64,000 nt of DNA from Agriotes lineatus (GCA_940337035.1 CALNHX010003267.1:1-64000); one strand, 5' to 3'; positions 52,455-61,755 are shown, numbered from the stretch's first letter. The notes: generated by a model not told the origin, from the letters alone. Made by a program: numbers and translations.

Positions 52455-53666
52455 ATGGTTGGTTCCAGTGCTGTGAAGTGTGTTTCGTGTGGAGGTATTG
52501 TATTGCCAGAGTGGAAGCGTAATGCTAATAGACTTAGCCTATCGACGCCGGAACGGGCTAATGCCGAACTCTGCGTTTGCACGCAGCGAAGCGAGGAAAC
52601 CCCCAACCCCGCAAGCCGGACGCCGCAAGCCTCGTTAAAAATTTTGGACAATGTAGTAGTGGTACCGGGCCGTTCTTTGTTTTCTCCGATTTCGGACGTC
52701 GAGGCCAGCTGTACACCTGCTAGTCAGGACAGCTCTTGCAAAATTTTAAGGCAACTCCTTACCGAGGGGCCAAAGCGAAAACGTGCGTCGAAATTAAATT
52801 TGGCAAAACGCGTAGAGCCAGTGTTGATGAATGTCGAGGCTGTGACCGGAAAGGGGCAAGTTCGAAGTGATTCAGATAGTGTGATAAATGTATGTACTCC
52901 ACAGCTTCTTCAAGGCGTGGAGGAAACTAAAAAATCGGTTGCAAAAAGAATGAGATCACAGTCTCCACACTTATCACAAGAGGAACAAGATATTGTGAAT
53001 GCTGAGTTTTGTACAAAATTTGACGATAGTAGCGCGGAGGTTTGCGGTGGTCGTGCAGCACAAGAGTTCGAAGCCATCGTAAAGGAGCTAGGTATCGAGG
53101 TCGTCTCGGGCTCAAGGCGACCGTCTAGCTGTAGTTCCGGACGCGTTAATCCACCTGCAACGCAACCTTCTCCCGAAGTGGCAGCTTCAACATCCGTTAT
53201 CAGCCAGGCCTCCCTGGTAGCGGACGATGGAGCTGACAGGCTTGCAACACCTGCTTCCCTTGTCGCGTCGGCGGCCTCTAGGAGTGAGGTGGTCGATATT
53301 CAGGTGTCGACTGCGTCCGCCGATGAGGAAGAGGAAGAGGAAGGCATATCGCTGACGCAATGCGCCATTCGTCAGTATGAGGCCAAACGCACCGCTTTTT
53401 TTGCCAGATATGATGACGTCAACACAGGCGAAAAAAGAATCGACGTCCTGGACACTGAAATGGACCAGTGTCTAGATTCTCTGGACGCCATTCAAGGTCG
53501 TATGAGAACCAGAAGACCCAACCTCGCCAAAGGTCACAGCGGAAGCACTCTGAACGAGATGCGGTCGCTGGAGATGGAGCGGCGAAAGGTATCCAACGAC
53601 CTCTCAAGGGTAATGGACGAGATTCTTGCCACACGTCATCAGCTCTGGCAAAATTTACAATTGTAG
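52455..53666 (+). CDS. Hypothetical protein with N-terminal Cys cluster and C-terminal coiled coil, 403 aa
   Basis: ATG-initiated intact frame just upstream of the polymerase gene. Residues 9-12 form CVSC and a second Cys pair CVC lies near residue 41, together a possible small zinc-binding unit. The middle (about 50-285) is Ser/Pro/Ala-rich, low complexity and probably disordered, with basic clusters such as PKRKR near residue 112 that could be nuclear localisation signals. An acidic run DEEEEEEG lies near residue 290. Residues about 325-400 are charged heptad-like helices with LDTEMDQCLDSLDAI and EMRSLEMERRKV, predicted coiled coil. I do not recognise the family. A nuclear scaffold or regulatory role would fit but is a guess. 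Base composition is clearly coding-like compared with the AT-rich spacer. Confidence 0.7.
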   Translation: MVGSSAVKCVSCGGIVLPEWKRNANRLSLSTPERANAELCVCTQRSEETPNPASRTPQASLKILDNVVVVPGRSLFSPISDVEASCTPASQDSSCKILRQLLTEGPKRKRASKLNLAKRVEPVLMNVEAVTGKGQVRSDSDSVINVCTPQLLQGVEETKKSVAKRMRSQSPHLSQEEQDIVNAEFCTKFDDSSAEVCGGRAAQEFEAIVKELGIEVVSGSRRPSSCSSGRVNPPATQPSPEVAASTSVISQASLVADDGADRLATPASLVASAASRSEVVDIQVSTASADEEEEEEGISLTQCAIRQYEAKRTAFFARYDDVNTGEKRIDVLDTEMDQCLDSLDAIQGRMRTRRPNLAKGHSGSTLNEMRSLEMERRKVSNDLSRVMDEILATRHQLWQNLQL

Positions 53667-53920
53667 ATAGTAGATTGTAGTTTAACATGTGATACGTCCG
53701 TAACACAAAACAAATAACCTTCCCGTATCCTCTCCAGGGTGTCAAAAGCGAATCCTCCGCGTGGTGGCACCTGGGTATTTCGCTCGAGGTTTCAAGAGTA
53801 ACTTTATTTTGTATACTGTAATTGACAGTGTTATCGCTTTTGTGAATATCACCCCCTCGAGCTGGGTAGCTAATCGCGTAGTTATTATAATTACAGTTTG
53901 CGTGAAGCTAATTACCCAGT

Positions 53921-56900
53921 ATGTTCAGGTGCACCGAGTGCGAACGATCCTTCACCAGAGCCGACAATTTGTTCCGCCATCGAAGAGAAAGCTGTCGTCC
54001 AGAACTGGGCCACCCGTCGACGAGTGGTAAGTGTAATAGGTGTTGCAACGCAGACAAGCTCAATGGTATTGTGTTTGCTGCAGGCGACGCTATGGAATCT
54101 TTGGTGGTGACTGGTGAAGGACCCTCTAGCAGTAAACGCAGAAGAATCCAAGTTTCCAGTGCTGGTGAGTGTGTCTCTATTGTAGCGTTTCATGGTTGCT
54201 AACGTTTTTTTTGTAATAACAGAACAGCCACCCAGGACCCGATACTGCAACGTGTGTGACGAGAACGTGCCCCGGAATGGTTTCAGCGGACATCTCCGGA
54301 GCAGTCGTCACACAAGACGGTGTGGTGTCGCCTACCTGGGGAAGGGAGTGGTGGCCCTACAGAGCGCCTTCAAGTCCCGTGTAATAAGCTATAGGGTGTC
54401 AACGGAAAATTATCATATAAGTGTTGTAGAATATATGACCGAACTCAAAGACAAAATTATAGGTCTTATAGAAGGACAGTTACATAAATTAACTAGTGTA
54501 AAAATCAATTTCGAACTTTTCGGGTATTTTATTTTGGAGGTTCAAGATGTGCAAGACGTAAAAAGTTTTAATACAGCTAACGAGGTGGCTACTCGCGGTA
54601 CAAACTTGAACGAATTATATGATAATTTTACGGGGATATTGGACGAGAAGGTGTCCGAATTTCAGGAACGAGAGTCAGGTACGTGCTATCTTTGAAAAGT
54701 TCTTGCAGCAAAACTAATCGCGTTGTGTTCTTTAACAGGGTGGATCCTGAAGCAGTTGCTGTATATAGAGATTAATGTAAATAAGTATAATCCGCTTCGA
54801 GCATCGTCATATATCCCGCTGCCGAAGCAGATTAAGAACAAGAAAGCGATCGTGAACATCCAAAACAAAGACGACTGTTGTTTCGGGTGGGCTGTAACCT
54901 CGGCCATTTGCAAACCATTTGGACAGCCTAATCGAACGACTTCGTATCCGGATTGTCGTCGATTCTTGAAATTTAGGGACATTGAATTCCCTGTTAGATT
55001 GCGCGATATTCAAAAATTTGAAAAATATAATCCGCAGATTTCTGTAAATGTATACGGGCTGGAAAAATTTTTTCGAGGCAACGTTACGGAATATGAAGTT
55101 GTGGGACCTCTGTACCACACCTCTTTGAAAAAGAGGTGGCATGTAAATTTGTTGCTAATTACCAACGACAAAGGTAATAGTCACTACTGTTGTATCGCGG
55201 ATTTGTCTAGGTTAGTTTCACACCAAATAACGCGTAATGATCATGCTAAACATTTTTGCGATGGTTGTCTAAATTATTTTGATAGCGATGCAAAGTTGGA
55301 GATGCATCAACGTTTTGACTGTAATCGTGTGTATACTAAAATGCCTACGACAGAATTGGTCACGCCTGCGTTTGGGGAGGTGAGGCCCCGCAATATTCTT
55401 AAGTTTGACAACTGCGCGAAGCAGATGAAGGTACCGTTTGTCATTTATGCAGATTTCGAAACGATTTTAACACCGGTCGATGGAGGGAACCTACACCCCG
55501 ATTGCGAAAGACCTTATACGGTTACAACGTGCGAACACAAACCGTATTCCTTTGCATATTATTTGAAATGTTCGTTTGACGATACTCTATCCAAATTCGA
55601 AATTTATCGGGGTGCAGATGCTGTCGAAGTGTTTGTGGATCGTCTAGATCAAGACGTCTTCAGGTTGTATTCCAACTACCTGAAGCCTGTTGTACCCCTT
55701 AGGGATATGGTTCTCGCGGAAATTCAAAATTTTAACGGAGCTGTTTCATGTCACATTTGCAATCGCCCTTTCAAAGACTCGGACGTAAAAGTTCGTGATC
55801 ACGACCATTTGACGGGACACTATCGGGGAGCTGCTCATTCCAATTGCAATCTAAATTATAAACTTCCAAAATTTATCCCCGTATTTTTTCATAATTTAAA
55901 CTACGATTCACACCTTTTCGTTAAAAAGTTGGCTCAAAATAAGGAGAAAATTGATGTAATTCCGGTAACTAAAGAAAAATATATTTCATTTGGCAAACGT
56001 ATTTGGGTTGATGAAATTTTTGAGAACGGGGAACGTAAACAAGTTTATATGCAAATTCGCTTTTTAGATAGTTACCGATTTTTAAGTGCTTCTTTGGCAT
56101 CGCTGGCCGGTACGTTGAAGGATGAACAGTGTGTTGAAATTCAAAAGCAATTCGGAGATGGCGTAAAATTTGAGTTGATGAGACAGAAAGGTGTATTTCC
56201 CTATTCGTACGTAGACTCTTTTGCGAAATTAAGCGAGCCTACCTTACCCACAATCGCCCAGTTTTATGACCGGTTAAACGATGCCCATATCACTGAGGCC
56301 GATTACGCGCGCGCCGTTAAGGTCTGGCAAACTTTTGAATGTAAAACGTTGGGCGACTATTCCGATGTGTACCTCAAATGTGACGTTTTTATTTTGGCAG
56401 ACGTTTTCGAAAACTTTCGAAATTTTTATTTGCAACAATATAATTTAGATCCAGCGCAGTATTACACAGCCCCCGGATTAAGTTGGGATGCCATGTTAAA
56501 ATTTACGGGGGTTGAGTTGGAGCTGTTGACTGACATTGATATGTTTAACTTTTTCAAAAAAGGTATTCGCGGAGGAGTCAGTACTTGTGTCGGGAGAAAG
56601 GCTATTGCCAACAACAAATTTGCGGGTAATTATGATCCTTCCAAACCCACTTCTTTTATCATGTTTTTGGATTCTACAAATCTATATGGATTTGGAATGA
56701 GACAGTTTCTACCGCAAGGTGGTTTTGTTTGGTTGACTGACGAGGAAATTGACAGTTTTGACGTTTTTCAAGTTTCCAACAAATCTGACACTGGGTACGT
56801 GCTGGAAGTTGACTTGCAGTACCCGGAAAATTTACACGACGCTCACAATGACTTGCCCTTTTGTCCCGAGCTGTTGGTTCCTCCACAGGGAAAATATAAA

Positions 56901-57941
56901 AATGCGAAATTGATTCCAAATTTACATGACAAACATAGATACGTTATTCACTATAGAAATTTAAAGCAATGCTTAAAGGCTGGTTTGATTTTGACTAGAA
57001 CCCATAGGATACTGAAATTTAGACAATCCCCCTGGCTTAGATCGTACATCGACTTAAACACGAATTTAAGAAACCTGTCTGACAACGAATTCCATCGTAA
57101 TTCTTTTAAGCTAGCTAACAACAGCGTATTTGGAAAAACTATGGAAAACGTGGACAAAAGGGTTGATGTAAAATTAGTGAGTCATTGGGAGAAACTTGGT
57201 CACAGAATGGGGGCAGAAGCTTGGATCGCGAAACCTAACTTCAAAGATAGAATTCGGTTTGGTGAAAATTTAATTGCTGTAGAAATGAACAGGACGTTGG
57301 TTGTCTATAACAAACCCAGTTATGTTGGTTTCTCAGTTTTGGATATTTCGAAAACTGTAATGTACGATTTCTATTATGATTTTTTGAAGAAGGAATATGG
57401 TTCTAATGTTTCTCTATTATACACAGATACGGATTCCCTAATTCTGGAAATTTTTACTGAAAATTTTTACGCGGACATGAAACGCCACCTTCATCGCTTC
57501 GATACCTCGAATTATAAGAATAACTTGCACAACGTTCCGCAAACCAAGTCTGTTGTTGGCAAATTTAAGGACGAGTACGCTGGGGTAGTCGTGCGTAGCT
57601 TCTACGGGGTCGGTGCGAAAACATACTGTGTAAACGCTATCGATAAAATTGACAAGAAGGCTAAGGGCGTCAAAAAGTCTGCCGTTCGAAAGTACCTCAC
57701 CAGCGAAATTTATCAGTCTGTTGCTGAGAGCAAAAGAGATGCTGTCTTTTGTCAAATGTATGTTTTTCGCTCGCGTTTACACACTATGTACACCGAATTA
57801 GTGAATAAGGTTGCGCTTTCTTCCAAAGATGATAAACGCTTTCTTATTCCCAACACAACGAAGACCTTGGCGTGGGGTCACCGAGATATACCTGATTACA
57901 TGCTCGACGAATTGCTACGGATTGCCGACACCTTGCCGTAG
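53921..57941 (+). CDS. POLB: Protein-primed DNA polymerase B, four exons, 1281 aa
   Basis: Replicates the element's linear DNA. Proposed join: 53921-54026, 54084-54164, 54223-54678, 54739-57941. All four exons meet in phase 1 and give 1281 codons. The first exon has a C2HC finger (CTEC, then H-x4-C) and the third a second finger (CNVC, then H-x5-H). The last exon carries exonuclease motifs ADFET (about residue 453), NLNYDSH and YLKCD, an endonuclease-VII-like Cys/His insert (CHICNRPF, DHDHLTGHYRG), and polymerase motifs DSTNLYG, NNSVFGKTMEN and YTDTDS (about residue 1109). The fused fingers and spliced N-terminus match insect Polinton polymerases. All catalytic acidic residues visible to me are intact. 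It is convergent with the integrase. Confidence 0.95.
54027..54083 (+). other. Intron 1 of polymerase B, 57 nt, in frame
   Basis: GTAAGTGT donor and TTTGCTGCAG acceptor. The length is a multiple of three with no stop, so retention would add 19 residues including CNRCC. Removal joins TSG to DAMES. Confidence 0.65.
54165..54222 (+). other. Intron 2 of polymerase B, 58 nt
   Basis: Donor G|GTGAGTGTG and acceptor TTTTTTTTGTAATAACAG. Splicing is needed to join the two finger-bearing frames and keeps phase 1. Confidence 0.85.
54679..54738 (+). other. Intron 3 of polymerase B, 60 nt
   Basis: Donor CAG|GTACGTG and acceptor TTCTTTAACAG. Removal joins the frame ending in ES to GWILKQ and removes an in-frame stop (after TCYL). 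Confidence 0.9.
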
Positions 57942-58253
57942 CAATATGTTTAAGGAACAGTATTGGTCATTACTGGCAAGCATAGGTCCCACATTACGTA
58001 CGCTTTCTTGTTCTTTGTAGGATAAGTTTAGTATAAAAGTAATATTCTTTATAGGAGTGGTGATGGTTGTTAGTTTAGAAGCATCGATTATATGTTAGGA
58101 TAGCCGACAAATGTGTTTTTGTCCACGAAAGATATGTATGTACACACTCAATACATCTTTATTATGCATTAACAATAACGAATGCAAATACTAAAATATA
58201 TATACAGATGTGTATGTGTTGCTTTGCGTTTACCATACCTTAATCGAACTCTC
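57942..58253. other. AT-rich 3' spacer after polymerase B
   Basis: About 310 bp with no credible ORF. It presumably forms the 3' untranslated region of the polymerase message up to the duplicated poly(A) module. Confidence 0.6.
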
Positions 58254-58390
58254 CGTATGTTATTGTAGTAAGCAGTACAAATAATAAATGCGAGTATGAA
58301 AAACAGTTTTTTTATTTCCTCTCTATACGTATGTTATTGTAGTAAGCAGTACAAATAATAAATGCGAGTATGAAAAACAGTTTTTTATTT
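58254..58390. repeat. 74-bp tandem duplication carrying poly(A) signals for both strands
   Basis: The unit beginning CGTATGTTATTGTAG occurs at 58254 and 58328, almost identical. Each copy has a plus-strand AATAAA (58283, 58357) and a minus-strand AATAAA (TTTATT at 58311 and 58384). It lies between the convergent polymerase and integrase genes and probably terminates both. Confidence 0.8.
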
Positions 58391-58417
58391 ACAATGTATA
58401 AGTACAATAGCAGTCAA

Positions 58418-59347
58418 TTACACAAGATTGGTTGTGGTTATCCAGGAATTATGACGGTTATCGAATCCCAACCATTTTACGTAAAGCTGGTTACCTTTCT
58501 TCTTCAACACCTTTTCTACCAGGTAGATGTCCGAGTGTTTGGTTTTCTGTAGTTCGTGTTCGTAAAATCCACCTTTGATTTCCTGCCCTTCCTGATCCAT
58601 GAGTCTGTAGGTGGTAGGGTTTGTAAGTCGCACTGTGGTTATTTTGAATATTTCGTTACTCCAGCTGGGTGTATACCCCTTGCTAAATATCGAACGATAT
58701 TTGCTAATGCGTACATAGTCTCCTTTATGAAATTTTTGAGGTTTCGGATCTACAGTTTTTGTGTGGCTGTACACGGTGTGTAACAGACGTTTGGCATTTT
58801 TAAAATTAACTTCAGCCGGCTTCATACCTGTTGTGCTATGCCTGGTTGTGTTATATTTCGTTAAGAGTTTGGGTAGAATGTCTAACCATTTGAAGGACCC
58901 TTGCAAACTGAACTGTTTCCACATCATGTTCTTCAGGGTGCGGTTACATCTTTCCACGATGCTGCTTTTCATAGATGAATACGTGCTGTAGTGATTTATC
59001 TTGTACCGTCGCATCAATGCTTGAAAATCGGTGTTATAAAATTCTTTTCCCAAATCGGTTTGTACGTTTTTAGGAGACACTTTCATACTGGCAAGAACTT
59101 TTTGCATAGCAGTTGTTACGTCTTTTCCCGTTTTCCGTTTGACCGGAAGAGCCCACAAGTATTTAGAAAAAGCGTTAATAACAACTAAAATGTATCGATA
59201 ACCTTTATTGCTTCGTGCATATGGTTGCATCTCCACCAAATCTGCTTGTAGTAAATCATGCAATCCTTTGAGAATCACCCGTCGTCTCTTGAAATTTTTT
59301 CGAGCTGGTTTGTGAAGTTCTGCGACTAGATCTTCCTTAGGACTCAT
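58418..59347 (-). CDS. INT: Retroviral-type integrase with chromodomain, 309 aa
   Basis: Catalyses insertion of the element. The rve core holds the acidic triad D36 (QADLVEM), D98 (QTDLGKEF) and E132 (IVERCNR), a D-61-D-33-E spacing by residue count. Residues about 205-250 are the SH3-like stretch (KGDYVRIS). The C-terminus is a chromodomain (YLVEKVLKKK, LYVKWLGF, NSWITTTNL, about 274-309), which in related elements binds methylated histone H3 and may steer insertion to heterochromatin. That would fit the satellite location. The N-terminal HHCC zinc finger is absent, starting instead at the conserved ELHKPARKNF. The frame overlaps the upstream small gene by 11 bp. A TTATAC box at about 59405 and GCAGTC at 59367-59372 could give it its own message. 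The stop lies about 30 bp from a poly(A) signal. Confidence 0.95.
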   Translation of the reverse strand: MSPKEDLVAELHKPARKNFKRRRVILKGLHDLLQADLVEMQPYARSNKGYRYILVVINAFSKYLWALPVKRKTGKDVTTAMQKVLASMKVSPKNVQTDLGKEFYNTDFQALMRRYKINHYSTYSSMKSSIVERCNRTLKNMMWKQFSLQGSFKWLDILPKLLTKYNTTRHSTTGMKPAEVNFKNAKRLLHTVYSHTKTVDPKPQKFHKGDYVRISKYRSIFSKGYTPSWSNEIFKITTVRLTNPTTYRLMDQEGQEIKGGFYEHELQKTKHSDIYLVEKVLKKKGNQLYVKWLGFDNRHNSWITTTNLV

Positions 59348-59732
59348 TGTCGAATGTCGCTTTATCGACTGCTATGGGACATTTAAGCAGCAGCTGTACG
59401 TATAACTTGGGGGTAACGGCTTTGAATCTAAGCGTATCTCCTCGATTCAAAGTCACACCGACCATCTCATCCCGCTGAACTCCGTTGATGTATGATTCCA
59501 CAGAAGGTCCGCTGACTTGAATATCAATAATCTGTCCGGTCGCTAACGGAAAAGTGTACTCATCAATTCCGAATATTTTTGAAAATCCCTCCTCATTATG
59601 CCCACGCCCCACCAGTAGAAGCGGTGTTTCTATATGTAGTGCCTTTATATTTTGAACTTTCATAAAGATATGTTTGCGATGAGGAGCAGAGCGTGTGCTA
59701 TGGTAGTGGCGTCCAAATTTGTCGATGGGCAT
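59337..59732 (-). CDS. Small conserved element protein, about 131 aa, unknown function
   Basis: Compact and beta-rich: alternating hydrophobic strands such as IETPLLLVGRG, IIDIQVSG and LYVQLLLKCP, with no cysteine motif or membrane segment. It could be a small structural (capsid or fibre-like) protein; the family is not recognised. The first ATG is at 59732 (MPIDKFGRHY). The frame stays open upstream for about 20 more codons with no ATG (a GTG at 59780 precedes EYLLNYDQ), reaching back to the stop of the 365-aa gene. The N-terminus is therefore uncertain, and re-initiation, non-ATG start or recoding are possible. Its stop overlaps the integrase ATG by 11 bp. Confidence 0.65.
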   Translation of the reverse strand: MPIDKFGRHYHSTRSAPHRKHIFMKVQNIKALHIETPLLLVGRGHNEEGFSKIFGIDEYTFPLATGQIIDIQVSGPSVESYINGVQRDEMVGVTLNRGDTLRFKAVTPKLYVQLLLKCPIAVDKATFDNES

Positions 59733-59793
59733 TACTCTATCGTCTAGCACCTTCTGATCGTAATTCAATAGGTACTCCACTTTTGTACTCGCC

Positions 59794-60891
59794 TTAGTAA
59801 ATTATTTTTGCATCTCGTAGAGCTTGGGTGATGCTTACGATTTCGTTGGAATGGCCGGTGTGCCCCGCTACCTGAGAAGCTAGTAATATGCGCAGACGAT
59901 CCACTAATGAATTTGGATCTTTCCAAGGAACAAATTCCACTTTTTTATTGGTTACTGTTAATAATCCCCTACCGGTACGCTGCACCCTCGATGCGGCTCT
60001 GGTAGGTTGTCTAATGCCGAAGGATGTAGCCAGGGGGCGTACTACTTTCATATATTTTGAGCCGGCGTTACCGCTTATCCCTTGGGTTGGATCGTAGTTC
60101 TTACGATTTGCGGCGGATCGGTTCACTATGTCATAGTAATTTTCTTGGTCTTTGGTTGTATAAGTTATCGGTTTCTTTAAGAACATTAATTCGTAAAAGC
60201 CGGGGGTGCCTTTGTATACTATTCTATTGCCGTGATCTGTAATAACCATGTCCTGACCCTCAAAAGTAAGCTGTTTATTCCCAATTGCAAACTTATCAGT
60301 GTCTATGTCCCACCGAACTCCATAGTGGAGATCGTACTTGCTCTCTGTATCTCGTATCATTCCCTCGATATATTTTCTAGCTAACCCTGAGAACTGTTCC
60401 AGGTATTCCCCTAGAACTTCCGGTTCCATCATTTGTCGCACGGTTTCCCTAGCCTCTGCTACTGAACTTTCAATTGCCGCTTCTTCTTGAGCCTCCACCT
60501 GTTGCTCCTCATCCGGTAAACTCTCATACAATACTTCTCTGTCAAGAAATCTAGGTGTGGATGTTACCAACGTCGAAGTCGACGGTCCGGGAATGGCAAT
60601 GTCGGGGGTTGACGCTCGTACGGGGGTTTTGCCATTTCTCGGACGGGGTAGGATAGATGGTGTGGACACTCGTCGTTTGATGGTTCTCAGCATAGGTCCT
60701 ACTTCTTGCTGTATTGTTTGACCTCCTTCTTGCTTGATGGATGTTAGCAATTCCGTGAGTGGTTGGGAAATTGGCTTTAATTGTTCGGCAAGAGCCGTCC
60801 GCGATTCGGCGATATCTGCTTTTAAAGTTTCATATTTCCGCCTGACAGCCTTTCTAGCTTTAATAAGATCGCTTACTAACCGTTTGTCCAT
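59794..60891 (-). CDS. Conserved Polinton-associated protein with N-terminal coiled coil, 365 aa
   Basis: Residues 1-60 are a charged helical, probably coiled-coil region. Residues about 70-130 are Pro/Ser/Thr-rich with basic clusters, and 130-165 form an acidic stretch. The conserved core (about 185-290) has the signature pattern KYDLHYGVRWD, FAIGNKQLTFEG, YKGTPGFYELMFLKKP and NYYDIVNRSAANR. From memory, this is the domain found in many insect Polinton-derived proteins (I believe annotated as a DUF, DUF8207). Function is unproven; its place between packaging ATPase and integrase suggests a virion or DNA-handling role. The ATG at 60891 is 29 nt after a likely initiator and lies downstream of a TATA box embedded in the ATPase stop codon. 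Confidence 0.88.
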   Translation of the reverse strand: MDKRLVSDLIKARKAVRRKYETLKADIAESRTALAEQLKPISQPLTELLTSIKQEGGQTIQQEVGPMLRTIKRRVSTPSILPRPRNGKTPVRASTPDIAIPGPSTSTLVTSTPRFLDREVLYESLPDEEQQVEAQEEAAIESSVAEARETVRQMMEPEVLGEYLEQFSGLARKYIEGMIRDTESKYDLHYGVRWDIDTDKFAIGNKQLTFEGQDMVITDHGNRIVYKGTPGFYELMFLKKPITYTTKDQENYYDIVNRSAANRKNYDPTQGISGNAGSKYMKVVRPLATSFGIRQPTRAASRVQRTGRGLLTVTNKKVEFVPWKDPNSLVDRLRILLASQVAGHTGHSNEIVSITQALRDAKIIY

Positions 60892-60947
60892 GTTGCTATT
60901 ACTGTCGTTGTTCGTAGACTAATAATTTGTACAGCAGTGGTCCATGC

Positions 60948-61646
60948 CTATATAGTGAAATAACTGTCGAACCCTTTCCTATAACGACCGGCGTTGATTT
61001 CGCTTTCTTTGTCGATAACTAAAAATCCGTGATCTTTGATCCAACAGTGGGAACATAAGTTTTTAAACTTTTCGAATGACATGTCTGTGTTTACATGATC
61101 ATCGTAAATGTGTTTAAGATTGGTGTGGTCTTGCCGGAATACGATTATGATATTCGCATTATCTCGCACCAGTTGTTTCGGGATTGATGAGTAAGTCTGA
61201 CAGAGGTAAAAACAATCTATATTTCGATGACGTCCGAAACTAAAATAATCTCTAATTATGCTTTGAGTGTCGCATGCCACATCATCAAACACAATAACAG
61301 AATTTTCTTTCGCCTCGTGTGGTTTGATAACCTCACACCCCTCGCTGAATTCGTAGAATCCGATTTCTTTTAGTGACTTCAGGAGTATCTTCAGAAATTT
61401 GTATTTAGGTTGGTCAAGGGTTTTGGAATACAAATACAAGTTTTGAAACCGCACCCCATTGCGGTGCACCAAAAGACTGATCATCGCATTGGTTTTCCCA
61501 GAGCCGGAAGGACCAATGATCAAACCCCTTTTACATCCACTACCCAGTAAAGTGCCGTGTCGTCTGAACCTCTGTGACATGGAATTTACTGCATGATTTC
61601 CTACAGGCAACGAACATTTTTGTTTCACAAGTTTGACGTTTTCCAT
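60948..61646 (-). CDS. ATP: FtsK/HerA-type genome-packaging ATPase, 232 aa
   Basis: P-loop ATPase that would pump DNA into the particle. Walker A GPSGSGKT is at about 45-52, Walker B VIVFDDV at about 117-123, and a sensor-type stretch YLCQTYSS with Q at about 150, followed by NANIIIVF as in A32-like ATPases. I start it at the ATG at 61646: the longer frame to 61715 opens with GTG, and its extra codons contain the shared TATA box, so they precede the transcription start. A TCAGTT initiator sits 22 nt upstream of the ATG. It is divergent from the PLA2/core gene. Confidence 0.93.
   Translation of the reverse strand: MENVKLVKQKCSLPVGNHAVNSMSQRFRRHGTLLGSGCKRGLIIGPSGSGKTNAMISLLVHRNGVRFQNLYLYSKTLDQPKYKFLKILLKSLKEIGFYEFSEGCEVIKPHEAKENSVIVFDDVACDTQSIIRDYFSFGRHRNIDCFYLCQTYSSIPKQLVRDNANIIIVFRQDHTNLKHIYDDHVNTDMSFEKFKNLCSHCWIKDHGFLVIDKESEINAGRYRKGFDSYFTI
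60949..60954 (-). promoter_or_regulatory. TATA box for the 365-aa gene, overlapping the ATPase stop codon
   Basis: Minus strand reads CTATATAGG, where TATA overlaps the last ATPase codon and TAG stop (60948-60950). An initiator-like TTAGTC (60922-60917, A at 60920) follows about 32 nt on, and the ATG is 29 nt after that. Confidence 0.6.
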
Positions 61647-61664
61647 CGTTTTCGGACGGGGAGA

Positions 61665-61730
61665 AACTGACTTCCCACCGTGCTGCAGAGAGTATATATA
61701 TCTACTCCTTTGCACTTCACACCGTCAGTC
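61665..61730. promoter_or_regulatory. Symmetric bidirectional TATA/Inr promoter
   Basis: One palindromic TATATATAT (61693-61701) is flanked on plus by initiator TCAGTC (A at 61727, about 30 nt from the TATA centre) and on minus by TCAGTT (A at 61668, about 29 nt). It serves the PLA2/core gene (ATG 61756) and the ATPase (ATG 61646). Confidence 0.75.
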
Positions 61731-61755
61731 GCTCTTCGACGAGCGTTTGTTTAAG

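Noticed and set aside
53492..53500. A further TCAAGGTCG nuclear-receptor-like site
   Set aside because: A single match inside the 403-aa coding sequence, expected by chance.
53761..54110. ORFs of 89 and 70 aa and a 112-aa minus ORF near the first polymerase exon
   Set aside because: They are shadows of the finger exons in other frames and ignore the clear splice sites.
61647..61715. Longer N-terminus of the packaging ATPase
   Set aside because: It opens with GTG, and its YIYS codons are the shared TATA box.
61633..61755. Longer N-terminus of the PLA2 core protein
   Set aside because: It opens with TTG and spans the promoter; the first ATG after the initiator is 61756.
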